NCBI GenBank assembly: GCA_005880605.1
Contig: VBIS01000104.1
Span: 1-14,806 of the forward strand
Source of the DNA: Chloroflexota bacterium
GTDB lineage: Bacteria > Chloroflexota > Dormibacteria > CF-121
Reading direction: 5' to 3'
DNA: 14,806 nt
The stretch's first letter is position 1; each line of letters opens with the position of its first letter. Both the position numbers and the translations under genes were made by a program. Under the pieces are notes generated by a model, which saw only the letters and a program-made list of their open reading frames with translations, was not told where the DNA came from and made no database searches. Positions 1 to 6,544 of the stretch are shown piece by piece.

Positions 1-130
1 CCAGGTCACGGAAGACGGTCCGTTCGCTGACCTTCAAAACCTCGGCGAGATCGACCGCCCGGATGCCGGGACGGGCGGTTGCCATCGACAGGATGACGAG
101 GAGCCGATGCAAGCGACTTGCTCGATTCAC
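1..130 (-). CDS. WYL/DeoR-type HTH transcriptional regulator, N-terminal fragment
   Basis: Only the first 43 codons lie in the window; the gene runs off the left edge. Reading from a GTG at 130, the protein begins VNRASRLHRLLVILS and continues into a winged-helix segment (about residues 22-43: IRAVDLAEVLKVSERTVFRDL). The pattern 'R..RL..LL..L' followed by 'A..L...VS.RTV.RDL' is typical of YafY/DeoR-like regulators that usually carry a C-terminal WYL domain, which is outside the window. Upstream of the GTG no in-frame ATG or GTG is seen and there is no clear SD. It is divergent from the membrane protein gene at 155, with about 24 bases between them, so it may control itself and that neighbour. 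The HTH call is good; the WYL assignment is inferred from the N-terminus alone. Confidence 0.75.
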   Translation of the reverse strand, partial: MNRASRLHRLLVILSMATARPGIRAVDLAEVLKVSERTVFRDL

Positions 131-154
131 GTTGCTGAACGTAGCACTGCCTAC

Positions 155-1327
155 ATGGGTCTGCAATTCAACGACGCCCCCTACAGTCGGCCCACCAGCG
201 CCGTGACGGGGGAGCCACGCCGATTCCGAGGCCGCATTCCGGGTGCCGTCTGGCTGGTGGTCGGCATCATGGTGGCGCTGGCGATCGTCTACCTGGCTCG
301 CCAAATCATTCTGCCGTTCGTGCTGGCACTCTTCCTGACCTATCTCCTCCTGCCCCTGGTGAACGCCATGAGCATTCCGGCGCAGGGGCGGCGCGGGACG
401 CCGCGAGTCATTGCATCGTTCCTCGCCCTCGCGGCGTTCATTGGCGTCCTGGTGGTGGCCATCCTGCTGCTGGCGCCGCTGGTGGCCGGCGAGGCGAATC
501 GCCTCGGGCGGGCGATGTTCAGCAGCGGCGGCCACGAGCCAGCGCTGGCTCGCCGGCTTGCGGCCACGTTCCAGGCCTGGCGTGACACGATCTACGGCAC
601 CGGCGTGTTCCCGCCCGACGTCGAGCGACAGCTCGACCAGGAGGTGCGGGACGTGGTCGCCGGATTTGGAGAAGCCATTGGCAACATGGTGCAGGGTTCC
701 TTCGCGCTCTTCCCCAAGCTCCTCGAGCTGATCGCCGTCCCTCTGCTCACCTTTTACATGCTGCTCGATGGGCCGCGGCTGGCGCGGGAAGCGCGAAGCT
801 TTCTTCCGCCTGCGCGTCAGGATGATGCGCGGGAGCTGATGAAGCGATTGAATCGAACCATGCTGGAGTACGTGCGGGGCCAGCTCTTGACCAGTGTGTT
901 CATCGGCGTGGTGGCGACCGTCGGTCTCTTTGTGCTCGGGTTGAAGATGGCCCTCCTGGTCGGGGTCATTGCCTTCTTCCTCGAGGCCGTGCCCTTCTTC
1001 GGCCCGCTGATCTGGGGGGCCCTGGCGGTGGTCCTGGCCCTGGCCCAGGCGGGCCCAGGCAATCCGCTCCCGATCTACGTCGGTATTTTTGCGCTGGTCG
1101 CCCAGCAGGTCGACAGCCATGTCTTTGCGCCCTGGATCCTCGGGCGCTTCACCCGCGTCCATCCCCTCCTCCTGATCTTCAGCACGCTGCTGGGAGCCTC
1201 GCTCTTTGGCTTGATCGGGATGTTCCTGGCCGCGCCGCTTACGGCGCTTGCCAAGGAGACGTTTCTGTTCGCCATGGAACGGGTAAAAGCTAGGCGCGGG
1301 GCGGCCGCTTTGAGCGTGTCCGCCTGA
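155..1327 (+). CDS. AI-2E family transporter (PerM/TqsA-like membrane protein)
   Basis: 390-aa polytopic membrane protein. Hydrophobic segments lie at about residues 31-48, 50-70, 86-112, 188-204, 245-262, 264-280, 284-299, 307-320 and 336-366. The family's C-terminal signatures are clear: 'EAVPFFGPLIWG' (277-288, usually EfiPyfGp) and 'VHPLLLIFSTLLGASLFG' (335-352) followed by 'GMFLAAPLTAL'. The soluble part between helices (about 113-187) is also typical. Members of this family export small molecules (AI-2 in TqsA) or act as Na+/H+ antiporters; the substrate here cannot be told. I chose the ATG at 155 because the ATG at 107 (which has a GAGGAG 3 bases upstream) would overlap the divergent regulator gene head to head by 24 bases and adds an unconvincing N-terminus. 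The start is uncertain, the family is not. Confidence 0.9.
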   Translation: MGLQFNDAPYSRPTSAVTGEPRRFRGRIPGAVWLVVGIMVALAIVYLARQIILPFVLALFLTYLLLPLVNAMSIPAQGRRGTPRVIASFLALAAFIGVLVVAILLLAPLVAGEANRLGRAMFSSGGHEPALARRLAATFQAWRDTIYGTGVFPPDVERQLDQEVRDVVAGFGEAIGNMVQGSFALFPKLLELIAVPLLTFYMLLDGPRLAREARSFLPPARQDDARELMKRLNRTMLEYVRGQLLTSVFIGVVATVGLFVLGLKMALLVGVIAFFLEAVPFFGPLIWGALAVVLALAQAGPGNPLPIYVGIFALVAQQVDSHVFAPWILGRFTRVHPLLLIFSTLLGASLFGLIGMFLAAPLTALAKETFLFAMERVKARRGAAALSVSA

Positions 1328-1359
1328 TCGCGATTCCAGTTGGTAAGGTGAAGGATTCC

Positions 1360-1671
1360 ATGCCCAAAGAGACCAAGGACGGCAAGGCGAAGGCCCAGAA
1401 GGAACCGGTAGCGGAAGTGCCCTCGGAGGTCGCCGCCGAGAACGGCGCCGGCGGCGCGGCCAAAGCCCGTACCGCGATCGATGACGTCATCGCCGCCATC
1501 GAAGGCGCGCGCGACAAGGTCATGGCCGACGAGGTCAAGGCCCTCACCAAGCTCGGCATTCCGCGTGCCATGGCGTACCAGATGGTCGCCGCACGCTTCC
1601 ACCAGAACGTCGTGACCGACGGCGAAGGTGGCGGACCCGAGTTCGAAAACAGCCACTGGAACGATCGGTAA
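1360..1671 (+). CDS. Small hypothetical protein, Lys/Ala/Glu-rich N-terminus
   Basis: 103-aa protein not recognised. Residues 1-36 are low-complexity and charged (Lys, Ala, Glu, Gly), probably disordered. Residues 37-82 look helical ('ARTAIDDVIAAIEGARDK' then 'DEVKALTKLGIPRAMAYQMV'). The tail is acidic and Gly-rich. No signal peptide, membrane segment or Cys pair. The start at ATG 1360 is preceded by AAGGA (1351-1355); an in-frame GTG at 1348 is an alternative. It lies 32 bases after the AI-2E gene and its 3' end overlaps the proposed moeA start by 44 bases, so it is probably cotranscribed with both. Codon usage matches its neighbours and the SD is reasonable, so I believe it is real. Function unknown. 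Confidence 0.6.
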   Translation: MPKETKDGKAKAQKEPVAEVPSEVAAENGAGGAAKARTAIDDVIAAIEGARDKVMADEVKALTKLGIPRAMAYQMVAARFHQNVVTDGEGGGPEFENSHWNDR

Positions 1672-2899
1672 GCAGGTAGCGCGGCCGTTACTGACGGTCG
1701 CCCAGGCGCGCGAGCGGATCCTCGAACGGATCGCCGCGCTCGACGCTGAAACCGTTGCCCTGACGCAGGCCCGCGGTCGGGTGCTGGCCGAGGAAGTTCG
1801 CTCCGAGCGGGACGTTCCGCCCTTTGCCAATTCGGCGATGGACGGCTATGCCATCCGAGCGGGCGATGTCGCACAGGCGTCGGCGGCCCATCCAGTCCAG
1901 CTGCGAGTGCTCGGCGAAATCCGGGCGGGCGCCGCGCCCCCGGCCAGCCTGCTGCCGAAGACCGCGTTGCGGATCATGACCGGGGCCATGATCCCCGAGG
2001 GATCGGATGCCGTGGTGCGTGTCGAGGACACGGCCGAGCATGACGGCACGGTCGAGGTGCGAGTCGCGGTGGCAGCCGGCACCAGTCTGCGGGCGGCCGG
2101 CAGCGATCTACATAGCGGCGATCTGCTGGCGACGGCGGGACGGGTCGTCACACCCGGCTTGATTGGGGTGCTGGCCTCGGCAGGTCGCGTCGCGGTCCAA
2201 TGCATTCGCCGGCCCCGCGTGCTGCTCTTGACCACCGGCGATGAACTGCGCGAACCGGGGGAGGCTCTGGGGCCTGGTCAGATCACCAACACCAACCGGT
2301 ACAGCCTGCTCGCGGCGGTCGAGGACGCCGGCGGCATCGTGGTCGATGCCGGCGTGGCGCGCGACGAGCGTGGTGACCTCATCGGCCGGCTGGAAGGCGC
2401 CGGCGAGACCGACCTGGTCGTGACCACCGGAGGCGTGTCGATGGGCGCCTACGACCTCGTCCGGGGCCTGCTCGAGGAGCGAGATGCGGTGACCTTCTGG
2501 CAGGTTGCACTCCGCCCCGGTAAGCCGCTGATGTTTGCCACCGTGAGCGGCGTGCCTCTAATCGGGTTGCCGGGCAACCCGGTGTCGAGCCTGGTGGCGT
2601 TCGAGCTCTTCGTGCGGCCTGCCCTGCTGAAGCTTCAGGGCCGCACCGACCTGGAGCGACCGCGGCTGACGGCGACAACCGAGGAGCCGTTGCAGAACCC
2701 CCCGCACCTCGAACAGTACTTTCGAGGCGTCGCCCGGCACGATGGGGGGCGGATCGTGGTTCGCCTGACAGGCGACCAGGGCTCGCACGTGCTCCGTTCG
2801 ATGGCGGACGCTAATTGCCTGGTCGTCGTTCCCCAGGGAACGAGCGAGGTCGCTGCCGGAACCACGGTGGAGATCATTCCGCTAGCGCCGATCTTTTAA
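1628..2899 (+). CDS. moeA: Molybdopterin molybdotransferase MoeA
   Basis: 423-aa cytosolic enzyme that inserts molybdate into adenylylated molybdopterin, the last common step of molybdenum cofactor synthesis. Visible motifs in order: the N-terminal 'LLTVAQARERIL' (21-32), 'PPFANSAMDGYAI' (64-76), 'GAAPPASL' and 'RIMTGAMIPEGSDAVVRVED' (115-134), then the MogA-like central domain with 'TTGDEL' (202-207), 'NTNRYSL' (221-227), 'TGGVSMGAYD' (267-276), 'LRPGKPLMFA' (295-304) and 'LPGNPVSS' (314-321), and a C-terminal beta domain. Length is normal for the family. The GTG at 1628 is the only usable start I find upstream of the conserved region; it overlaps the preceding gene by 44 bases and its SD is weak. 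No molybdoenzyme or other moa/mob gene lies in the window. Confidence 0.95.
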   Translation: MADPSSKTATGTIGKQVARPLLTVAQARERILERIAALDAETVALTQARGRVLAEEVRSERDVPPFANSAMDGYAIRAGDVAQASAAHPVQLRVLGEIRAGAAPPASLLPKTALRIMTGAMIPEGSDAVVRVEDTAEHDGTVEVRVAVAAGTSLRAAGSDLHSGDLLATAGRVVTPGLIGVLASAGRVAVQCIRRPRVLLLTTGDELREPGEALGPGQITNTNRYSLLAAVEDAGGIVVDAGVARDERGDLIGRLEGAGETDLVVTTGGVSMGAYDLVRGLLEERDAVTFWQVALRPGKPLMFATVSGVPLIGLPGNPVSSLVAFELFVRPALLKLQGRTDLERPRLTATTEEPLQNPPHLEQYFRGVARHDGGRIVVRLTGDQGSHVLRSMADANCLVVVPQGTSEVAAGTTVEIIPLAPIF

Positions 2900-2922
2900 C
2901 CGCTCGTCAGTTGCGCTATCTT
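2895..2922 (+). promoter_or_regulatory. Candidate promoter of the EF-G-like gene
   Basis: A -10 like TATCTT at 2917-2922 lies 17 bases after TTTAAC (2895-2900), a weak -35 that overlaps the moeA stop codon. Transcription would start near 2930, so this would have to serve a short leader. Composition is AT-rich compared with the surroundings. Inference only. Confidence 0.3.
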
Positions 2923-2929
2923 TTGGCTG

Positions 2930-2935
2930 AAGGGA
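2930..2935 (+). promoter_or_regulatory. Ribosome binding site fixing a TTG start
   Basis: AAGGGA lies 7 bases before the TTG at 2943. It supports that TTG as the start of the EF-G-like protein, whose conserved G domain begins only about ten codons later and has no ATG or GTG start before it. Confidence 0.6.
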
Positions 2936-2942
2936 CAAGCGA

Positions 2943-5033
2943 TTGGGGCGAGTCGACCCGGAACGGATCCGTAACGTTGCCTTACTCGGCCATAGCCACG
3001 ATGGCAAGACCAGCCTGGCCGAAGCGATGCTCTACGCCGGTGGCACGGTCGATCGGCTGGGGCGTCCGGACGCGGGCAACACGACCTTCGACTTCGAGCC
3101 GGAAGAGGTCAAGCGGAAGATCTCGATCGGCACCGCCGTCGCGCACCTGACCTGGCACGACCACAAGATCAACCTGCTTGATGCGCCAGGCTTCCAGGAC
3201 TTCGCCGGCGAGGTCGTCGGGGCCTTGCGCGCTGCCGAGGGCGCTCTGCTGGTCGTGGGGGCGAGCACGGGAGTCGTCGTCGGGACCGAGCTGGGGTGGC
3301 ACCAGGTGCGCGATCGAAATCTGCCAACCCTGGTCGTGGTCAACAAGATGGACAAGGAGAATGCCGATTACTGGCGGGCGGTCGACAGCTTCAAGGAGTT
3401 CACGCCGCGTCCGGTCTCGATCCAGGCACCGATCGGCCACGAAGCGGCCTTCAAGGGCATCGTGGACCTGCTGACGCGCAAAGCCTATGAATTCGACCAG
3501 CAAGGCCACGCGAAAGAGATCCCGATGCCAGGCGACATGGCCGCCGAGGTCGAGTCGCGCCGGTCACCGCTGGTCGAGGCAGCGGCGGAGACCGATGATG
3601 CCCTGCTCGAGAAGTACCTGGAAAGCGGTGAGTTGAGTGATGCCGAGGTCACGGCCGCACTCGCCAAGGGCGTGGCCGCCGGCACGATCGTGCCAGTGGT
3701 CTGCGCCGCGGCCGGGAAGTCGATTGGCATCAGCAGCCTGCTCGATGCCATCGTCGCGCTGCTGCCGTCGCCGAAGCAGGCCCCGTCGGTCGAGGCCGTC
3801 AACCCGCGCAATGATCAGCCCGAAACGATGACGGCTGACCCAGCCCGGCCGCTGGCCGCGCTGGTCTTCAAAACCACCGCCGACCCCTTCGTGGGCCGGA
3901 TCAGCTATGTCAAAGTCGTATCGGGAACGTTGACCGCCGGTACTCCGCTGCTGAACGCCTCGAAAGATCAGCCCGAGCGTCCGGGGACGATCGGATATCC
4001 CAAAGGCAAGACGCTCGAGCCCGCGACCGAAGTCGTGGCAGGCGATATCGCCGGCATTAGCAAGCTGCAGATGGCGGCGACCGGCGACACCCTGGCGAGC
4101 CGGGATCATCCGCTGCGGCTGCCGTCGATCCAGTACCCGGAACAAACCTATAGCGCCGCCGTCAGCGCCAAGAACAAGGCCGATGAAGAGAAGGTCAACG
4201 CCGCCCTCGTCAAGCTGGTCGACGAGGACCCGACCCTGACCCTGGAGCACGAGCCGATCACCAAGGAGTCGATCGTGCACGGCATGGGTGACGTGCATCT
4301 CGAGGTCGTGCTGGAGAAGATGAAACGCAAGTACGGCGTCGAAGGCATGCTGGCGGTGCCGCGGGTGCCTTACCAGGAGACCATTACCAGCAGCGCCAAG
4401 GCCGAGAAAAAGTACAAGAAGCAATCCGGCGGCGCCGGACTCTACGGTCACTGCGTGATCGACATCGCCCCGGTCCCACGCGGGACGGGCTTCGTCTGGG
4501 AAGACAAGATCTTCGGCGGATCGATCCCGCAGAACTTCCGACCCTCGGTCGAGAGAGGCGTGCGGGAGACGATGGAACAGGGCGTGCTCTCCGGCAATCC
4601 CCTGGTCGACATCAAGGTCCGCCTCCTGGATGGATCAACCCACCAGGTCGATGGCAAGGACATTGCCTTCAAGCTGGCGGGCGCGATGGCGATGCGACAG
4701 GCAGTCATGGACGCCAAGCCGGTCCTGCTCGAACCGATCATGGACGTCGAGGTCTTCGTCCCGGAACGAAACATGGGCGACGTCATCAGCGACCTCAACG
4801 GCAAGCGCGGAAAGATCGCCGGGATGGAGCCCTCCGGTGATCACACGGAAAAGGTGCGGGCGCAAGTTCCCCTCTCCTCGATGTACCGGTTCCCAATCGA
4901 CCTGCGGTCGATCACCCAGGGGCGAGGACGATACACCATGAAGTTCTCACACTACGAAGAGGTGCCGGCGCACGCGGCGCAGGTGGTGATCGCGGCGTAT
5001 CAGAAGTCGAGAGGCGGCGAAGAAGAAGCGTAG
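2943..5033 (+). CDS. EF-G-like translational GTPase (FusA2-type)
   Basis: 696-aa protein with the full EF-G domain order: G domain (about 8-275), domain II (about 305-390), domain III, domain IV (about 475-595) and domain V (about 600-685). G-domain motifs: P-loop 'GHSHDGKT' (16-23), switch I remnant 'KRKISI', 'DAPG' (80-83) and 'NKMD' (134-137). It is not the housekeeping EF-G: the P-loop is atypical, the usual 'RGIT' is replaced, and the residue after DxPG that activates GTP hydrolysis in EF-G (His) is Phe84. These changes are typical of the EF-G paralogue group often named FusA2 or EF-G-like. No other translation genes are near. Start TTG 2943 is set by AAGGGA 7 bases upstream. Its stop is one base from the stop of the convergent Nudix gene. 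A role in ribosome rescue or recycling is speculation. Confidence 0.9.
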   Translation: MGRVDPERIRNVALLGHSHDGKTSLAEAMLYAGGTVDRLGRPDAGNTTFDFEPEEVKRKISIGTAVAHLTWHDHKINLLDAPGFQDFAGEVVGALRAAEGALLVVGASTGVVVGTELGWHQVRDRNLPTLVVVNKMDKENADYWRAVDSFKEFTPRPVSIQAPIGHEAAFKGIVDLLTRKAYEFDQQGHAKEIPMPGDMAAEVESRRSPLVEAAAETDDALLEKYLESGELSDAEVTAALAKGVAAGTIVPVVCAAAGKSIGISSLLDAIVALLPSPKQAPSVEAVNPRNDQPETMTADPARPLAALVFKTTADPFVGRISYVKVVSGTLTAGTPLLNASKDQPERPGTIGYPKGKTLEPATEVVAGDIAGISKLQMAATGDTLASRDHPLRLPSIQYPEQTYSAAVSAKNKADEEKVNAALVKLVDEDPTLTLEHEPITKESIVHGMGDVHLEVVLEKMKRKYGVEGMLAVPRVPYQETITSSAKAEKKYKKQSGGAGLYGHCVIDIAPVPRGTGFVWEDKIFGGSIPQNFRPSVERGVRETMEQGVLSGNPLVDIKVRLLDGSTHQVDGKDIAFKLAGAMAMRQAVMDAKPVLLEPIMDVEVFVPERNMGDVISDLNGKRGKIAGMEPSGDHTEKVRAQVPLSSMYRFPIDLRSITQGRGRYTMKFSHYEEVPAHAAQVVIAAYQKSRGGEEEA

Positions 5034-5034
5034 G

Positions 5035-5580
5035 TCAGCGGGCGCGCGGCTCGGCCCAGAGTGGCACGCCGGCCCAGGCCAGCCCCAGCAGCGTTTTCGC
5101 ATCCTGCAGCTCGCCGCTCGAGCGCAGCACCTGCAGATCATGGGCATCGAAGGGATTGACCTTGAAGGATTCGTCGAGCTCGGCATGCCCCTCAGTTGCT
5201 GACAGGTCCTCGGCGAGGAAGAACGTCATCCGCTCATCGCAATAGCCCGGCATCAAGTAGGCGCTGCCCAGCGTGGTCCAGCGCCCGGCCTTGAGGCCTG
5301 CCTCTTCGGCGAGCTCTCGTCGGGCCGCGGCCGGAATCTCCTCGCCCGGTTTGTCCAGCGTGCCCGCCGGGATCTCCCATAGCTCGCGGCCGGTGACGTA
5401 GCGAAACTGTCGAACCAGGACGATGCGGCCGTCCGACTGCCGCGGGATGATGCCAACCGAGCCCGGGTGTCGGACGATCTCGCGCGCGGTGAGGTGCCCG
5501 TTGGGCAATCGCACCTGGTCGCGGTACACCTTGAAGAGCTTGCCGCCATAGACTTCCTGACTTTCGACCGTTTCCTCCAT
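5035..5580 (-). CDS. Nudix hydrolase, ADP-ribose pyrophosphatase-like
   Basis: 181-aa protein with a central Nudix fold. The Nudix box spans about 73-96 and ends in 'RRELAEEAGL'; the catalytic Glu residues of REUxEExGU are present. The 5' part of the box, 'GTLDKPGE', has six residues between Gly and Glu instead of the usual five, a one-residue insertion. 'RHPGSVGIIP' and 'VRQFRYVTGRELWEIPAG' upstream of the box match the ADP-ribose pyrophosphatase/NudF branch, which splits ADP-ribose to AMP and ribose 5-phosphate. The frame stays open upstream for hundreds of bases, but similarity begins at ATG 5580. This start has no SD; a GATAAT lies 6 bases upstream, suggesting a leaderless mRNA. It is divergent from the gene at 5608. 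Confidence 0.88.
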   Translation of the reverse strand: MEETVESQEVYGGKLFKVYRDQVRLPNGHLTAREIVRHPGSVGIIPRQSDGRIVLVRQFRYVTGRELWEIPAGTLDKPGEEIPAAARRELAEEAGLKAGRWTTLGSAYLMPGYCDERMTFFLAEDLSATEGHAELDESFKVNPFDAHDLQVLRSSGELQDAKTLLGLAWAGVPLWAEPRAR

Positions 5581-5586
5581 ACCGGG

Positions 5587-5594
5587 ATTATCAT
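5587..5594. promoter_or_regulatory. Overlapping divergent -10 boxes (bidirectional promoter)
   Basis: The AT-rich octamer ATTATCAT reads GATAAT on the reverse strand (5592-5587), 6 bases before the Nudix ATG at 5580. It reads TATCAT on the forward strand (5589-5594), 13 bases before the ATG at 5608. Both match TATAAT at five of six positions. It is the only AT-rich spot in a 27-base divergent spacer. No good -35 was seen for either direction. Confidence 0.5.
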
Positions 5595-5607
5595 GGCTGC
5601 TTAGGTC

Positions 5608-5952
5608 ATGATCGAGCGCACCGTTCTGGAAATCGCACAGCATCGCTTCTGGGCCTGGCAGCGTCGCACCGCCCCGACGCCACGCAACCAACTGCGCGAG
5701 ACCGATCAACTGTTGGGCGCGGTCGAAGAATGCCGGCTGCGAGACATCAAGTTGGTTCCGACCCACATCTGGCGACGGATCGTTCACCTCCTCGGCCAGC
5801 TGGATGGCAAGTACAGGGAGAGGCTGGGCATCGACCGCTCGGTGGAGCGGACCGCCGAGGTCCTCTTCGAGGCCCAGGAGGACCTCATGCTGGCGGCTCG
5901 AGGCCGCTGGCACGGCGCCGGTAATATCGTGCCCCTGTTCCGGCGGCGCTAG
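5608..5952 (+). CDS. Hypothetical protein, 114 aa, basic and helical
   Basis: Not recognised. The protein is soluble, rich in Arg, Leu and Glu, and appears mostly helical: 'MIERTVLEIAQHRFWAWQ' at the start, 'NQLRETDQLLGAVEECRLRD' (27-46), 'PTHIWRRIVHLLGQLD' (51-66) and 'ERTAEVLFEAQEDLM' (79-93), ending in a basic 'LFRRR'. There is no signal peptide and no metal motif; a single Cys is present. No SD precedes ATG 5608, but a TATCAT -10 like box lies 13 bases upstream, so the mRNA would have a leader of only a few bases. It is divergent from the Nudix gene and followed by a strong hairpin. The coding character looks genuine, but the function is unknown. Confidence 0.6.
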   Translation: MIERTVLEIAQHRFWAWQRRTAPTPRNQLRETDQLLGAVEECRLRDIKLVPTHIWRRIVHLLGQLDGKYRERLGIDRSVERTAEVLFEAQEDLMLAARGRWHGAGNIVPLFRRR

Positions 5953-5971
5953 GGCCACACCCCTACCCCGA

Positions 5972-5992
5972 CCCTCCCCCGCAAGGGGAGGG
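5972..5992. repeat. REP-like GC hairpin, possible terminator
   Basis: CCCTCCCC (5972-5979), loop CGCAA, GGGGAGGG (5985-5992) form a perfect 8-bp stem 19 bases after the stop of the 114-aa gene. It is followed by AGATTCTTT, only a weak T-tract. The sequence with its C-rich left flank resembles the dispersed palindromes found in many high-GC genomes, whose spurious translation gives the familiar 'PLAGEG' and 'PSPARGG' peptides. It could work as a terminator or be a REP element. Only one copy is in this window. Confidence 0.6.
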
Positions 5993-6014
5993 AGATTCTT
6001 TGCCCAAATGCCTA

Positions 6015-6028
6015 CGAACATACGTTTG
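6015..6028. promoter_or_regulatory. Candidate LexA (SOS) box
   Basis: CGAAC-ATAC-GTTTG matches the Gram-positive/actinobacterial SOS box CGAACnnnnGTTCG at nine of ten fixed positions. It overlaps the -35 element of the promoter for the 153-aa gene at 6061, where a repressor would be expected to bind. A single such match could occur by chance in a window this size (roughly 0.4 expected by simple counting), so its position is the main support. Confidence 0.4.
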
Positions 6029-6054
6029 CTTTTCCCGCCCGTTTCTGCTACCCT
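6026..6054 (+). promoter_or_regulatory. Promoter of the 153-aa gene (leaderless)
   Basis: TTGCTT (6026-6031), a 17-base spacer, and TACCCT (6049-6054) lie directly upstream of ATG 6061, leaving six bases between the -10 box and the start codon. There is no SD. Spacing is ideal for a sigma70-type promoter giving a leaderless transcript. Confidence 0.5.
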
Positions 6055-6060
6055 GCACCC

Positions 6061-6522
6061 ATGGGCGAGATGGCAATGTTGGTCGAAGGCACCCCGGGAA
6101 GCCGCCAGGTCAGCGATTTGACGACGGTTCCCTTGCTCCGCCGGGTGGTCGAGAGCCTGGCGACAATGCGACCCGGCCGGTACACCGTGTACCTCGGGCG
6201 ACCCGATCCCGCGGCCGTTCGGGCCGAGTGGGATCAAGAGGTCGCGCTGCTGCGCTGCGCGCGGCGGGCCGTGGTCACGACACCCGACACCACCCCGTTG
6301 CCCCAGGAAGCCGATCGGCGCGAACCGGGTCTCGGCTGGCTGGCCAACGTCTGGTTTAGTGCGGTCATGGGCGACGACACCGCGATGGCGGTGCTCTGTC
6401 AACCCGACCCAATCCATCCCCAGGAGGCCTGGCTGCTCACCGACCCCACGGCGGTTCGGCGTTTCGTCGCCGCGGTCGAGGGCGAACTGGCTCGACCCGA
6501 CCCTCAGCTACTCGCGGTCTAA
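6061..6522 (+). CDS. Hypothetical protein, 153 aa, possibly sensor-like
   Basis: Not firmly recognised. The protein is soluble and acidic with a mixed alpha/beta pattern. A helix at about 22-36 precedes 'RYTVYLGRP' (40-48), a helix with 'EWDQEVALLRCARRAVVTT' (56-74), a Pro-rich link, then 'WLANVWFSAVMGDDTAMAVLCQ' (93-114, hydrophobic but too polar for a membrane helix) and 'AWLLTDPTAVRRFVAAVEGEL' near the end. The order 'surface helix, strand, W...V, A.L, wlltDp..V' vaguely recalls DICT-type sensory domains of high-GC bacteria, a weak impression only. It starts at ATG 6061 without an SD, behind a promoter and a LexA-like box. It lies upstream of the PfkB gene, which has its own -10 like box, 22 bases between them. 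Confidence 0.65.
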   Translation: MGEMAMLVEGTPGSRQVSDLTTVPLLRRVVESLATMRPGRYTVYLGRPDPAAVRAEWDQEVALLRCARRAVVTTPDTTPLPQEADRREPGLGWLANVWFSAVMGDDTAMAVLCQPDPIHPQEAWLLTDPTAVRRFVAAVEGELARPDPQLLAV

Positions 6523-6529
6523 GCCTCCG

Positions 6530-6535
6530 TACAAT
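6530..6535 (+). promoter_or_regulatory. -10 box before the PfkB-type kinase gene
   Basis: TACAAT (five of six consensus bases) lies nine bases upstream of the GTG start at 6545, just after the stop of the preceding gene. The resulting mRNA would have a leader of about 2-3 bases. No convincing -35 was found. Confidence 0.4.
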
Positions 6536-6544
6536 TGGGGCCTC

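Noticed and set aside
1075..1830. Reverse 251-aa frame across the AI-2E end, the small gene and moeA start
   Set aside because: It spans three forward genes, shows no recognisable domain, and its middle simply mirrors the small gene's Ala/Glu codons.
5581..6417. Long reverse frame continuing upstream of the Nudix gene (to 6417)
   Set aside because: It is antisense to the 114-aa and 153-aa genes, crosses the REP-like hairpin (giving the typical spurious 'PLAGEG' peptide) and lacks any Nudix-related content; chance openness in high GC.
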